Assembly: GCA_945863875.1 (NCBI GenBank)
Contig: CAMBBS010000012.1
Span: 1 to 64,000 of the forward strand
Length of the DNA stretch: 64,000 bases
Direction of reading: 5' to 3'
Source of the DNA: Desulfopila aestuarii DSM 18488
GTDB lineage: Bacteria > Desulfobacterota > Desulfobulbia > Desulfobulbales > Desulfocapsaceae
The notes below the pieces were generated by a model that made no database searches, was not told the DNA's origin, and saw only the letters and a program-made list of their open reading frames with translations. Each line of letters begins with the position of its first letter. Positions within the stretch are counted from its first letter, which is position 1. Below, in pieces: positions 55,832 to 64,000 of the stretch. The position numbers and the translations under genes were made by a program.

Positions 55832-56953
55832 ATGACCGGCAAGGTAAACATGGAAAAACTGCAGCTCCTCTGGCTGCAGCAGTTACAGCTTGAGTTTGAA
55901 GAAATCTGCATGAGTTACGGCCTGCAGTTGCGCATGCCGGTCTTTGAGATCTCCGAGACGAAAAATGAACTGGGCGCCTGGTGTCCTGACCTGCGCACCC
56001 TGCGTCTCAGTCGTCATTTGATCCTTAATTATTCCTGGTCGGTGACCATGCAGGTGTTAAAGCATGAAATGGCCCACCAGCTCTGCAGCGAACAGTTCGG
56101 CATTGCCGGCGCTCCCCATGGGGAGGTTTTCCAGCAGGCCTGTGAGCTCCTCGGCGTGCTGCCGGAATATCGCCGTGCAGGCGTCGTCGTGGTCGAGACG
56201 GTGGAGCAGGCAGGCGGAGGAGGTAAAATCTCTGCTCAAGGGCGGGAATGTCTGGCCCGGGTGGAAAAACTCCTGGCCCTGTCCCAGTCCTCCAATGAGC
56301 ATGAGGCGGCGCTGGCCATGCAGAAGGCCAATGAGCTGCTTGAGAAACACCATATCCGGGAGCTCGGCTGCGAGCCGCAGCACCGCTATGGTTTTGGCAT
56401 AATTGATCGGAAAAGAAAACGAATAGAGGGCTATCAGCGGCGTATCTGCACGATTCTGCACGAATTCTTCTTCGTCAGAGTGGTACTGGCCAGTCTGTAT
56501 GATCCGCTCGTCAACGATACCTATAAGACCATTGAGCTTTTAGGTACGAGAGAAAATGTGACCATTGCCGAATATTGCTACCATTTCCTGGAAAATCGAC
56601 TCGCCTCCCTCTGGTCCTTGAATAGAAAACGGTTCAAAGGGTCGGTCAGAACCGAGAAAAACAGCTACTATCTCGGCCTGCTGCGCGGCTTTCACCAGAA
56701 ACTGCAGGAGCAGAAAATGGGCAAAGATGATCCGCGCATTCAGCCCAGGGTGGGCGATCTCATTGTCGCTGAGGAAAAGCGGCTGGAAATTTTCGTCGGC
56801 ATGCGCTTTCCAAGACTGAGAAAGATATCAAGACCTGGGTCGAAGGTCTACGGCGGCACGTACAATGAAGGCGTGGCAACGGGAAAAACCATTACCTTTG
56901 CCGAGGGACTGACCGGTGAGAGGCCCAGGTTCGGCGGCTTGCTGCCGGGATAA
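55832..56953 (+). CDS. SprT-like zinc protease with DUF2786 domain, 373 aa
   Basis: The N-terminal half (residues 1-130) is SprT-like, with the zinc motif HEMAH at residues 78-82 and an early LQQLQLEFEEICMSYGLQLR. The next part (about 140-180: CLARVEKLLALSQSSNEHEA, then MQKANELLEKH) is DUF2786. The C-terminal part is unassigned. SprT-like proteins cut proteins, including DNA-protein crosslinks in eukaryotes; the bacterial role is unknown. An alternative start is the ATG at 55850. Confidence 0.85.
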   Translation: MTGKVNMEKLQLLWLQQLQLEFEEICMSYGLQLRMPVFEISETKNELGAWCPDLRTLRLSRHLILNYSWSVTMQVLKHEMAHQLCSEQFGIAGAPHGEVFQQACELLGVLPEYRRAGVVVVETVEQAGGGGKISAQGRECLARVEKLLALSQSSNEHEAALAMQKANELLEKHHIRELGCEPQHRYGFGIIDRKRKRIEGYQRRICTILHEFFFVRVVLASLYDPLVNDTYKTIELLGTRENVTIAEYCYHFLENRLASLWSLNRKRFKGSVRTEKNSYYLGLLRGFHQKLQEQKMGKDDPRIQPRVGDLIVAEEKRLEIFVGMRFPRLRKISRPGSKVYGGTYNEGVATGKTITFAEGLTGERPRFGGLLPG

Positions 56954-56974
56954 ATCTTTGCGGTGATGGAAACA

Positions 56975-57901
56975 TTACCGACCCAGCACACTGCAGATCA
57001 CTCGGTTACGGCCACTCTGCTTGGCCTGGTACAGGTTCTGATCAGTCGTCTCCAGAAAGGTCTGCGGCGATATCTTGCCATCCATGTCGATGGTTGCAAG
57101 GCCGATACTGATGGAAATCCGGTTGGCGGCCTGAGAGAATTCGTGGGGAATATTCAGATCGATAACTGCCTGACGGGTTCGGTTGGCAATGATCCCGCCC
57201 GCGGCGGCATCCGTTTCCGGCAGCACCATGACAAATTCCTCCCCGCCGTACCGGGCGATAAGATCTCCCGGTCGCCTGAGGATACTGTTCAGGGCCTTGG
57301 CGATTTTCTGCAGGGTCAAATCGCCTTTGGCGTGGCCGTAATGATCGTTGTATTGCTTGAAAAAATCGACGTCGATCATGGCCAGGGAAAAAGGCGTCCT
57401 GTTTCGAGCCGACCGCGCCCATTCCTTTTGAAAGACCTCCTCAAAGCGGCGTCGATTGGAGATTTCCGTCAGCCCATCCAGATAGGCCAGTTGATCGAGC
57501 AGTTTGTACTGATGGACAATGCGCAGGTGATTTCGGACCCGCATCTTGACGATCGGGGGAGAGAAGGGCTTGATAATATAATCGACTGCGCCAAGCATGA
57601 AGCCGTGCTCTTCATCCTCAATCGAGTTCAGGGCAGTAACAAAAATAACCGGAATGTTGTTGGTCTTGTCATTATGTTTGAGAATTCTAATAACCTCATA
57701 GCCGCCCATGTGCGGCATCATCACATCAAGTAAGATAAGATCCGGTGGAAAGTCACTAAAAGCGTGCTTGAGCGCCTGCTCGCCACTGCCGGCAAGTACT
57801 GGCGTATACTCCTCTTTGAGCAGATCAGCCAGCACCTTCAAATTCATTATTTCATCATCAACGATCAGAATACGTGGGTTTTTATTCTCGTGCATAATCA
57901 C
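56975..57901 (-). CDS. Response regulator with diguanylate cyclase domain
   Basis: The protein is 308 aa, cytoplasmic. The receiver domain (1-120) has the acidic cluster at about D15-D16 (ILIVDDE) and phospho-acceptor D59 ([13 protein letters not shown]); the GGDEF domain (about 140-305) has an intact active site GGEEF (219-223) and inhibitory RPGD (210-213) five residues before it. It should make c-di-GMP when phosphorylated, with feedback inhibition. It overlaps the hybrid kinase by 4 bases and is likely its output. Confidence 0.95.
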   Translation of the reverse strand: MIMHENKNPRILIVDDEIMNLKVLADLLKEEYTPVLAGSGEQALKHAFSDFPPDLILLDVMMPHMGGYEVIRILKHNDKTNNIPVIFVTALNSIEDEEHGFMLGAVDYIIKPFSPPIVKMRVRNHLRIVHQYKLLDQLAYLDGLTEISNRRRFEEVFQKEWARSARNRTPFSLAMIDVDFFKQYNDHYGHAKGDLTLQKIAKALNSILRRPGDLIARYGGEEFVMVLPETDAAAGGIIANRTRQAVIDLNIPHEFSQAANRISISIGLATIDMDGKISPQTFLETTDQNLYQAKQSGRNRVICSVLGR

Positions 57902-60744
57902 ATCTCACGCTGCTGCAGGAACTTGTCCAGCAGGGTCTCGGTCATCTCTGCTGCACGGTCATATTCTATGTCATTTATCAAGTTCGCCAAAGTCTGCAGA
58001 GCGTCTTGTAAATCGGCCCCGGCAAGCTGCCGTTTCACTTTGACGAACTGTTCTTCGGCGGCGATCTCGCCTTTTTTCAGGTGGCCGATGAGCTGTCGCA
58101 TATCCTCCTCAAGGGCAATTGCCCCGGCGGCTTTCCCCTGCATGAGCTGGGTGTGCGCCGGTCTTTTTTCCGTTACGGCCGGAAGTGTCGCCAGGGCGGC
58201 GAGGATATTGTTGAGCGTAGCGATAAAGAAATCGAGATGGCGCTGCGCCTCTTCCCGCCGGTCATTTTTCAGGGTAGCTTCCAGTTTTTGAGCCGCCTGC
58301 ATGAGTGCCGTCGAACCGATATAGCCTGAAACGCCTTTTATGGCATGGGCTTTATCCTGGATCTCCTGCCACTGACCGGCGACAGCCAGGCCGCGCAGGA
58401 TGTCCGGCAGGTTGGTGTACTGTTTTTTGAAATCATGGAACATTTTCACCAAAAGATTTTTATTATTATTCAACGCCTTAAGCGCTTCCACCTGATTTAT
58501 TCCAGGTAGAAAAGGAAGTGAAAGAGCATCTGGCGACGGGACTTCGGCGGCCTTGCCGGCAAGATACGGTGGTGTTGCCGACTGCTTTTCCGGTATCCAG
58601 GCTTTTAAGGTTTGATACAGTTCAGCCTGATCGATAGGTTTGGTGATATGTTCATTCATCCCCGCGGCAAGACTCTTCTCCCGGTCTCCGGCCATGGCGT
58701 GGGCGGTCATGGCGATTATCGGCAGGTCCTGCAATTGGCCGTTCCGCCGAATACGTCTGGTTGCCTCCAGGCCATCCATCTCCGGCATCTGGATATCCAT
58801 CAGCACCAGGTCATAGCTTGCCTGCTGCAGAGCCGCCAGACATTCCCGGCCGTTTGAGACCACCGTTACCAGCATACCCGCTTCCTCCAGGAAGGCGGTC
58901 GCTACTTCCTGATTGATGCTGTTGTCCTCGACGAGGAGGATCCGAGCACCCTGGAATTTCCGTAGATCTGCCGTCCGTCGCTTCTTGGTAACCGCCAGGG
59001 GGTGCGCAATAGATTTAATACCGAGAATATCCAAGAGGGTCTCATACATGACTGAAGCATAGACCGGTTTGACCAGGAAGGCGTTCAACCCTGCCTTGTC
59101 GGCTTCGAGATACGCTTCCTCGCGTCCATTGGCGGTGACCATTAACATTGCCGGCACCTTGGCAAAAGCAGCGTTGGCCTTAATCCTCCTCGCCGTCTCA
59201 ATGCCATCGATGCCGGGCATGATCCAGTCAAGCAAAACAACATCGTACGGTTTTTGCCGCGCTGCTGCCTGCGCCAGCAGAGTCAGTGCCGCTTGCCCAT
59301 CGACAGCCGTGTCCACCTTGATTTTCAACGAGGCCAGCATTGAGGAGAGCACCTCCCGGGCCGCCTCGTTATCGTCGACGACGAGGGCGCGCAGTCCCTG
59401 GGGCAGTTCCGTGGGCTGCCTCGCCTTCCGGTCTATATTGCCGGAAATTTGCAACCGGGCGGTGAAAATGAACTCCGTGCCTTCTCCCGGGAAACTGTCC
59501 GCCCGGATCTCTCCGCCCATCAACTCCGTCAGCTGTTGGCAAATGGCCAGTCCGAGACCTGTGCCGCCGTATTTTCGGGTAATGGAATCGTCGGCCTGAC
59601 TGAAGGCGGAAAAGAGGTTGCCGAGCTGTTCCTGCTGCAGGCCAATACCGCTGTCGCGTACGGAGAAGCGCAGGGAAAGTTCGTCGTCAAAAAGCTCGTC
59701 CAGGCTTACTGAAATAACAATTTCACCCTTCTCGGTAAATTTAACCGCATTGCCGGCCAGGTTCATCAGTACCTGGCCGAGCCGCAGGGGATCCCCCCTG
59801 AGGGTATTGGGCACCTGGGGATCTATTTGAAAGATGAATTCCAGGCCCTTTTTTTCCGCCTGCATGCCGACAACATTGGCTATATTGCCGAGGATATCTT
59901 CAAGATTAAAAGGAACTTTTTCCAATTGCAGCTTGCCGGCGTCGATCTTCGAAAAATCGAGAATATCGTTGATCAGGGCCAGCAGCGTGTTGGCGGAAGA
60001 GAGCAGTTTTGCCGTATAATTATGCTGCCTTGGCTCAAGGGCTGTCTTTTGCAGCAGGGAGGCCATGCCGATAATGCCGTTCATCGGCGTGCGGATTTCA
60101 TGACTCATGCGCGCGAGAAAATCACCTTTCGAGGCATTGGCCGATTCGGCAAGGTCCTTGGCCTGGATGAGCTCAAGTTTCATCTGCTTCTGCAGGGTCA
60201 TGTCCATCGCCGTGAAAAGGTAGCCGGCAATGCGGCCGTCGGGGTTGTACAGGCTGGTGATCGACAAACTTACCGGCAGGTGCGTGCCATCTTTACAGAC
60301 GTAAAACCATTCCTGGGCGCGGCTGTGTTTCTGTTTGACAAATTGATCAAAAACCTTCATGTGATGCAGCTCCGAGCCAGCAGCTCCGCTCACCTCTCCG
60401 ACCTTTTTACCGTAATGCACCAGTTCGTCGGCCAGATGCAGGGAAAGAATACTGCACTTGCTGATCATTTCCGCCGGCTTGTAGCCAAGAAGAGTCGCTG
60501 CCCCCTTGCTGAAAAGCTGGATGGTGCCGGACAGATCGGTGGCGATGATCGACAGCTGGGTCGCGGCATCTAAAACAGCCTGCCGTTCCGCATCGGCAGT
60601 CTGGAACCGGTGCAGCATGCTTTCCGTTTGTTCAAACTGTTTGACGACGAAATCGGCGGTAATCTCTGCAGCCTCCCGGGCGACTTTCAGTTCGCCGCGC
60701 AGCATGTCGATTTCCAGCTGCATGTCATCTCTGCTTTTATGCAT
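57898..60744 (-). CDS. Soluble PAS hybrid histidine kinase with REC-REC-Hpt, 948 aa
   Basis: Domain order: N-terminal coiled coil (1-55), PAS (about 55-190), HisKA with phospho-acceptor H215 ([19 protein letters not shown]), HATPase ([16 protein letters not shown] and [10 protein letters not shown]), two receivers ([12 protein letters not shown] and [12 protein letters not shown]) and a C-terminal Hpt domain ([13 protein letters not shown]). No membrane span is seen, so it senses an internal signal or protein. It is in one operon with hydrogenase genes and a diguanylate cyclase, with 1-base and 4-base overlaps at its ends, suggesting H2 or hydrogenase state as the signal. Confidence 0.95.
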   Translation of the reverse strand: MHKSRDDMQLEIDMLRGELKVAREAAEITADFVVKQFEQTESMLHRFQTADAERQAVLDAATQLSIIATDLSGTIQLFSKGAATLLGYKPAEMISKCSILSLHLADELVHYGKKVGEVSGAAGSELHHMKVFDQFVKQKHSRAQEWFYVCKDGTHLPVSLSITSLYNPDGRIAGYLFTAMDMTLQKQMKLELIQAKDLAESANASKGDFLARMSHEIRTPMNGIIGMASLLQKTALEPRQHNYTAKLLSSANTLLALINDILDFSKIDAGKLQLEKVPFNLEDILGNIANVVGMQAEKKGLEFIFQIDPQVPNTLRGDPLRLGQVLMNLAGNAVKFTEKGEIVISVSLDELFDDELSLRFSVRDSGIGLQQEQLGNLFSAFSQADDSITRKYGGTGLGLAICQQLTELMGGEIRADSFPGEGTEFIFTARLQISGNIDRKARQPTELPQGLRALVVDDNEAAREVLSSMLASLKIKVDTAVDGQAALTLLAQAAARQKPYDVVLLDWIMPGIDGIETARRIKANAAFAKVPAMLMVTANGREEAYLEADKAGLNAFLVKPVYASVMYETLLDILGIKSIAHPLAVTKKRRTADLRKFQGARILLVEDNSINQEVATAFLEEAGMLVTVVSNGRECLAALQQASYDLVLMDIQMPEMDGLEATRRIRRNGQLQDLPIIAMTAHAMAGDREKSLAAGMNEHITKPIDQAELYQTLKAWIPEKQSATPPYLAGKAAEVPSPDALSLPFLPGINQVEALKALNNNKNLLVKMFHDFKKQYTNLPDILRGLAVAGQWQEIQDKAHAIKGVSGYIGSTALMQAAQKLEATLKNDRREEAQRHLDFFIATLNNILAALATLPAVTEKRPAHTQLMQGKAAGAIALEEDMRQLIGHLKKGEIAAEEQFVKVKRQLAGADLQDALQTLANLINDIEYDRAAEMTETLLDKFLQQREM

Positions 60745-61190
60745 TATCCGGTGTCCTTCAAACCGTGCGTTGCAATGTCAAGGCTCAACCGGGCAGCCCG
60801 TTTGATCGATTTTTCGGTACATAGACCCTCAAGGCCGACAAGGACAATCTCCTCCGGCAGTTCTCCGTCACAGACCCTGGGCAGCACGGCCAGGAGATAG
60901 GCCAGGCCTGCGCCATGATCAAAATGGCCGGCATCGTCGGTGGGCACGCCATCCCGGCAATCGAGCAGGATGATTTCGCCCGGTTGGCCAAAGCCCTTGA
61001 CCGAATCGACGAAAACCACTCTGCCGCCCTGTTCCAAGAGCGGCAGCAGGTTCAGGCCGGCCACCCCCCCCTCGATGAGTTCTATTTGTGGAGGCAGCGG
61101 CTGTATTTTCTCTAATTCGGCAAACACCGCAAGTCCGGCAATATCTTCCTGGACAAAGCGATTGCCGATGCAGATGATACACCCTTTCAC
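60744..61190 (-). CDS. [NiFe] hydrogenase maturation endopeptidase
   Basis: This HybD/HoxM-type protease, 148 aa, cuts the C-terminal tail of the hydrogenase large subunit after nickel insertion. The family start IGNRFVQEDIAG, the central VFVDSVKGFG and HFDHGAGLAYLLAVL fit. It overlaps the large-subunit gene by 4 bases, so it most likely serves that enzyme. Confidence 0.88.
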   Translation of the reverse strand: MKGCIICIGNRFVQEDIAGLAVFAELEKIQPLPPQIELIEGGVAGLNLLPLLEQGGRVVFVDSVKGFGQPGEIILLDCRDGVPTDDAGHFDHGAGLAYLLAVLPRVCDGELPEEIVLVGLEGLCTEKSIKRAARLSLDIATHGLKDTG

Positions 61191-62737
61191 GGTGCGCAGC
61201 CCAGGGAGAGCAAGCCCTTTTTCTCACCTTTCTGCAGGGTGTGGACTGCACAGACCAGGCAGGGATCAAAGGACCGGACAACGTGTCCCGCTTCCACCGG
61301 ATTTGACACATCTTTAATCGGGGTGCCGATCAGCGCCTCCTCCCATGGACCACGACCCCCCTGTGCATCGCGCGGACTGCCGTTCCATGCCGTCGGGGTA
61401 ATCACCTGATAATGGGCAATCTTTCCATCCTCAACCTTCACCCAATGGCCTAAAGCGCCGCGGGCTGCCCCGATCATGCCTGCACTTTCCCCGTCCGGGA
61501 TGGTTGTTGCCGTGCGATAAAAACTGTCTGTGTGTCTCGCCAGAAGCTCTGCCAGCAATGTTGCCATCGGCTTGAGGAGATGGGCCGGACGTGCCAGGCG
61601 GGCCAGTTCCCGGGCCAGGACATTGGCGCCGTCTCCTGCTATCATGCCCTGAAAAAGCGGGTTGCCGGCAATAATCATTTCCGCCAGAGGTCCGGTTTCC
61701 GCGGCTTCCCCCGCGTAACGGGGCGCCTTGACCCAGGAATAGGACCGGCCGCTCTGGCCTGCGGCATGGGGCCTCGTCACCCCGACGGATGGATGGAGCG
61801 GGCCGGCCGCCTGCTCGTACCAGGCATGCGAGATATCTTCAGATATTTTTGTCGGCAGAAAGGGAAAAACCGCTGTGCCGACGGCAAAGCCCGCACCCAG
61901 GAGTCTGCCGTCGATATCCGTCAGGCTGGTTTCTGCGGGAAGGGTAAAGTTGCCGTAGGAGAGGAAACGGCCGGAACCCCTGCCGAGCCGGTCAAGCCCG
62001 GCCAGACGGGCAAAACGGAGAAAAAAACCGATCTCGCTTTGGCGATGCGTGGGGCTTTCGTCAAGCCAGTTGTTCAGATCATCCATACAGCGTATTTCCA
62101 GCCACCTGTCAATGGAACAGCCGAGAACGATACGTTCATACCAGGAACAGAATCGTTCATAGATAATTCTGCACTGGAGAATTTTGGAAATTTCCGGAAT
62201 GGAGGTCACTCCTCCGGGGACCATGAACGAGGTATGGGGCCATTGCCCACCAATGATGGCGACTATCTGTAACAGCCGTTTGGTTTCGCGAATGGCTTCG
62301 ATTGCCGCGCTGCCCTGCAGGGGATTATATCGCTGCCGCGCCTCGGTACCGAGTTGATGGTCCTGATAGGCCTCCTTGTTGGCGAAGTCGACCATAAACA
62401 TCAACAGTGCCTGGCGCACATCGCTCTGGATAATTTCGACCATCAGTGCCAGATTGCGCAGACGGTAGGCGTTATCGGGCGGCGTCACCCCGGCGATTGC
62501 GTCGAGTGCCTCAACCGCCGCGGTGAGATGGGTCAGGCTGCAGATGCCGCAGATGCGCGGGGTGATGACCAGGCCATCGAGCGCTCCACGCCCGCGCATC
62601 ATGTTTTCGAAACCACGGAACAGGGTACCGGAACTCCAGGCCTCGATGATGATACCGTCTTCAACCTCAACCCGGATTTCAAGATCTCCTTCGGCTCTGT
62701 TCAGTGGAATATTGATTCCTTTTAATATGTTAACCAT
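61187..62737 (-). CDS. [NiFe] hydrogenase large subunit
   Basis: This 516-aa catalytic subunit binds the NiFe(CN)2CO centre. Both cysteine pairs are intact: RICGICSLTH near residue 62 and DPCLVCAVH near residue 492. The tail after that histidine (TLQKGEKKGLLSLGCAP) would be removed by the protease encoded next, which regulatory sensor hydrogenases of the HupV/HoxC kind lack. The N-terminus (AEGDLEIRVEVEDGIIIEA) is normal. It lies 25 bases past the small-subunit gene. Confidence 0.95.
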   Translation of the reverse strand: MVNILKGINIPLNRAEGDLEIRVEVEDGIIIEAWSSGTLFRGFENMMRGRGALDGLVITPRICGICSLTHLTAAVEALDAIAGVTPPDNAYRLRNLALMVEIIQSDVRQALLMFMVDFANKEAYQDHQLGTEARQRYNPLQGSAAIEAIRETKRLLQIVAIIGGQWPHTSFMVPGGVTSIPEISKILQCRIIYERFCSWYERIVLGCSIDRWLEIRCMDDLNNWLDESPTHRQSEIGFFLRFARLAGLDRLGRGSGRFLSYGNFTLPAETSLTDIDGRLLGAGFAVGTAVFPFLPTKISEDISHAWYEQAAGPLHPSVGVTRPHAAGQSGRSYSWVKAPRYAGEAAETGPLAEMIIAGNPLFQGMIAGDGANVLARELARLARPAHLLKPMATLLAELLARHTDSFYRTATTIPDGESAGMIGAARGALGHWVKVEDGKIAHYQVITPTAWNGSPRDAQGGRGPWEEALIGTPIKDVSNPVEAGHVVRSFDPCLVCAVHTLQKGEKKGLLSLGCAP

Positions 62738-62761
62738 TCAGGTTCTGTCCTTTTGTCGGGG

Positions 62762-63697
62762 TTAAACCTTTGATTTGCGGTTCTTCAGATGTTCCGGCGC
62801 TGCGGCGGCAGCCATTCCCTTATAGACCATATAATGCGCGCGATTGACTCCCATGGGTAGGGAAAGGGGGATGCCTTCGATATTCGGGGTTTTGAAAAAC
62901 GGCGTGGCCCGGGGAAAATCCGGATCGGTGCAGCCAAAACATGGCACTCCCGCCCTGGGTTTTGAGGAATGCTGGTTCCACAGCAACTTATTGCAGGGGC
63001 CCGGCACCAGGGGGCCGGCACAGCCCATGTGAAAAAAGAGGCAGCCCATCTCGCCAAAGTCGGATTCCTCGACCCGATATTCGTGGTATTCGTTGCGCGT
63101 GCACCCTTGATGCACCGTCGTGCCATACCATTCAAGAGGACGCTGGTATTTATCCAGCTCAAGAATCACCCCGTTGGCGACGGAGATGATTGCCCCGGCA
63201 ATGACATCATGATGGCAGGGGCAGCCGGCGAGATTAATGACCGGCCGACCGGATCGGGAGGTGAAATCTTCTCCGAGAAAACCGCCCCGTTCTTTTTTGA
63301 TAAACTGCAGTCCCGTGGCCTCGATGGCGTCATTGGAGCCAAAGCCGCCGAACGAGGCACAGGTGCCTACCGCTATGACCACCTCGGCCTTTGCCGCCAG
63401 GCTGAAAATGAGCTCTTTTTGCGGCCGGCCGCCTTTTGTATGGAACATCCCGGTACCGGCCGGTCCACAGATTACCGCTCCCTCGACCAGGAGGATATCC
63501 AGAGCTTGTTCCCCGGTAAGGATTGTTCCGAGAAGTCGACTGTGGTTGTCGGGAGAAAGGTTGGACAGCGAGGGGTGCCAGAGCAGCTGGATGTCCAGGG
63601 TACGAAACAGCTCGACGACATTTGGATATTCACTGCTTAAAAAAGAAAATGTATCTCCGCCGCATCCGCCGCCTTGATGCCAATAGGCTGTCTTCAA
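62762..63697 (-). CDS. [NiFe] hydrogenase small subunit with unusual proximal site
   Basis: This electron-transfer subunit should carry three Fe-S clusters. The proximal motif reads YWHQGGGCGGDTFSFL: the second cysteine of the normal CxxC is Asp. The other proximal cysteines are in GTCASFGG and AGCPCHHD, and the medial/distal set (VHQGCTRNEY, MGCLFFHMGCAG, GPCNK, PCFGCTDPDFP) is present. Cys3Asp proximal clusters are known from the actinobacterial-type hydrogenase of Ralstonia eutropha. There is no Tat signal. I chose a TTG start at 63697 (311 aa), with GGAGGG ahead; the ATG at 63739 would add 14 unlikely residues. Confidence 0.88.
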   Translation of the reverse strand: MKTAYWHQGGGCGGDTFSFLSSEYPNVVELFRTLDIQLLWHPSLSNLSPDNHSRLLGTILTGEQALDILLVEGAVICGPAGTGMFHTKGGRPQKELIFSLAAKAEVVIAVGTCASFGGFGSNDAIEATGLQFIKKERGGFLGEDFTSRSGRPVINLAGCPCHHDVIAGAIISVANGVILELDKYQRPLEWYGTTVHQGCTRNEYHEYRVEESDFGEMGCLFFHMGCAGPLVPGPCNKLLWNQHSSKPRAGVPCFGCTDPDFPRATPFFKTPNIEGIPLSLPMGVNRAHYMVYKGMAAAAAPEHLKNRKSKV

Positions 63698-63827
63698 AAT
63701 ATATCCCTCCGTATGAACGTGCATCCAGCAATGCATCAACCCTGTGTTCCTCTTGCTGTAGGCAAGAGACCGCGCACGGGCGCATGCCCCTTGGTGGGGC
63801 TTAAGGTAGTATCACGGATACAACTTC

Positions 63828-64000
63828 TTATGTCAACTTCCGGGGAGCCTTTTTTATCTTCAAAACGAAGGGAATACCGAGAAAACCGACAACGGCACAG
63901 AGGGTGTAGGTTTTTTCAAGGCCGATCTGGTCGGCGACAAAGCCGACCAGGACGACGACTGCCGATCGGGCGAGAAAGCTTATCATCATGAAGACGCCGT
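63828..64000 (-). CDS. C-terminal end of a transporter, probably MFS (partial)
   Basis: The last 57 codons, read from the window edge, give a hydrophobic span with a charged loop (ARSAVVVLVGFVADQIGLEK) and a second span before a basic end (KIKKAPRKLT). This fits the last two spans of a major-facilitator transporter. The rest lies outside the window. It is upstream of the hydrogenase operon on the same strand. Confidence 0.6.
   Translation of the reverse strand, partial: GVFMMISFLARSAVVVLVGFVADQIGLEKTYTLCAVVGFLGIPFVLKIKKAPRKLT

Noticed and set aside
61187-63697. A classical HupUV/HoxBC regulatory hydrogenase
   Set aside because: The large subunit has a C-terminal tail and its own maturation protease, which the regulatory type lacks, and the proximal motif differs. 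The signalling link rests on gene context only.

Overview
The window looks like a chromosomal segment of an anaerobic, respiring Desulfobacterota (deltaproteobacterial) bacterium, most likely close to Desulfobulbales. This is an inference from gene content: an 11-subunit-type complex I operon without NuoEFG and with extra antiporter-like subunits, a [NiFe] hydrogenase, PEP-CTERM proteins and a DUF4338-carrying IS66-like element. No rRNA or other direct taxonomic marker is present.

Layout. Positions 1-3600 hold two small hypothetical genes, a Ste24-type M48 metalloprotease and an IS200/IS605 wreck. Positions 3609-15184 (minus strand) are one nuo operon, A-B-C-D-H-I-J-K, then an MrpD-like subunit, a small membrane protein, a NuoL-like subunit, M and N. 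It closes with a strong terminator and has a divergent LysR regulator upstream. Positions 16500-27750 are housekeeping: truA, argC, rpsI, rplM, tRNA-Gly, hisB, a lipoprotein, a TtcA-like thiolase, a DUF89 protein, asnS, a UbiE/MenG methyltransferase, an acyl-CoA synthetase and a MOSC protein.

Positions 28348-38566 (plus strand) form a six-gene transglutaminase / circularly permuted ATP-grasp / alpha-E / DUF2126 cluster. It carries both a split and a fused version of the ATP-grasp plus alpha-E pair, and is probably a peptide-bond-forming and -processing system of unknown product. Positions 38570-43443 hold small genes, a large LOG-family protein, an MDR oxidoreductase and a DUF1330 protein.

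Positions 43490-50113 are an accessory graveyard: broken yefM-yoeB, an intact vapBC-type module, a multiply frameshifted type I hsdR, a broken retropepsin-like protease, a dehydrogenase tail, then HU, a secreted nuclease and an AT-rich multi-span membrane protein. Positions 50114-52575 are an IS66-like element whose first gene encodes a DruA-like (DUF4338) protein. Positions 52636-55105 carry two PEP-CTERM genes, each with a sigma-54 promoter, a shared far-upstream segment and matching 3' flanks, so they look like copies of one cassette. One copy has lost its stop codon and reads through its own terminator.

Positions 56975-63697 (minus strand) form a tightly packed operon: [NiFe] hydrogenase small and large subunits, maturation endopeptidase, a soluble PAS hybrid histidine kinase with two receiver domains and an Hpt domain, and a response-regulator diguanylate cyclase. 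I infer an H2-responsive c-di-GMP signalling unit; it is the most interesting candidate system here. The small subunit has Asp in place of a proximal-cluster Cys. A family of short two-hairpin repeats follows several unrelated genes across the window.
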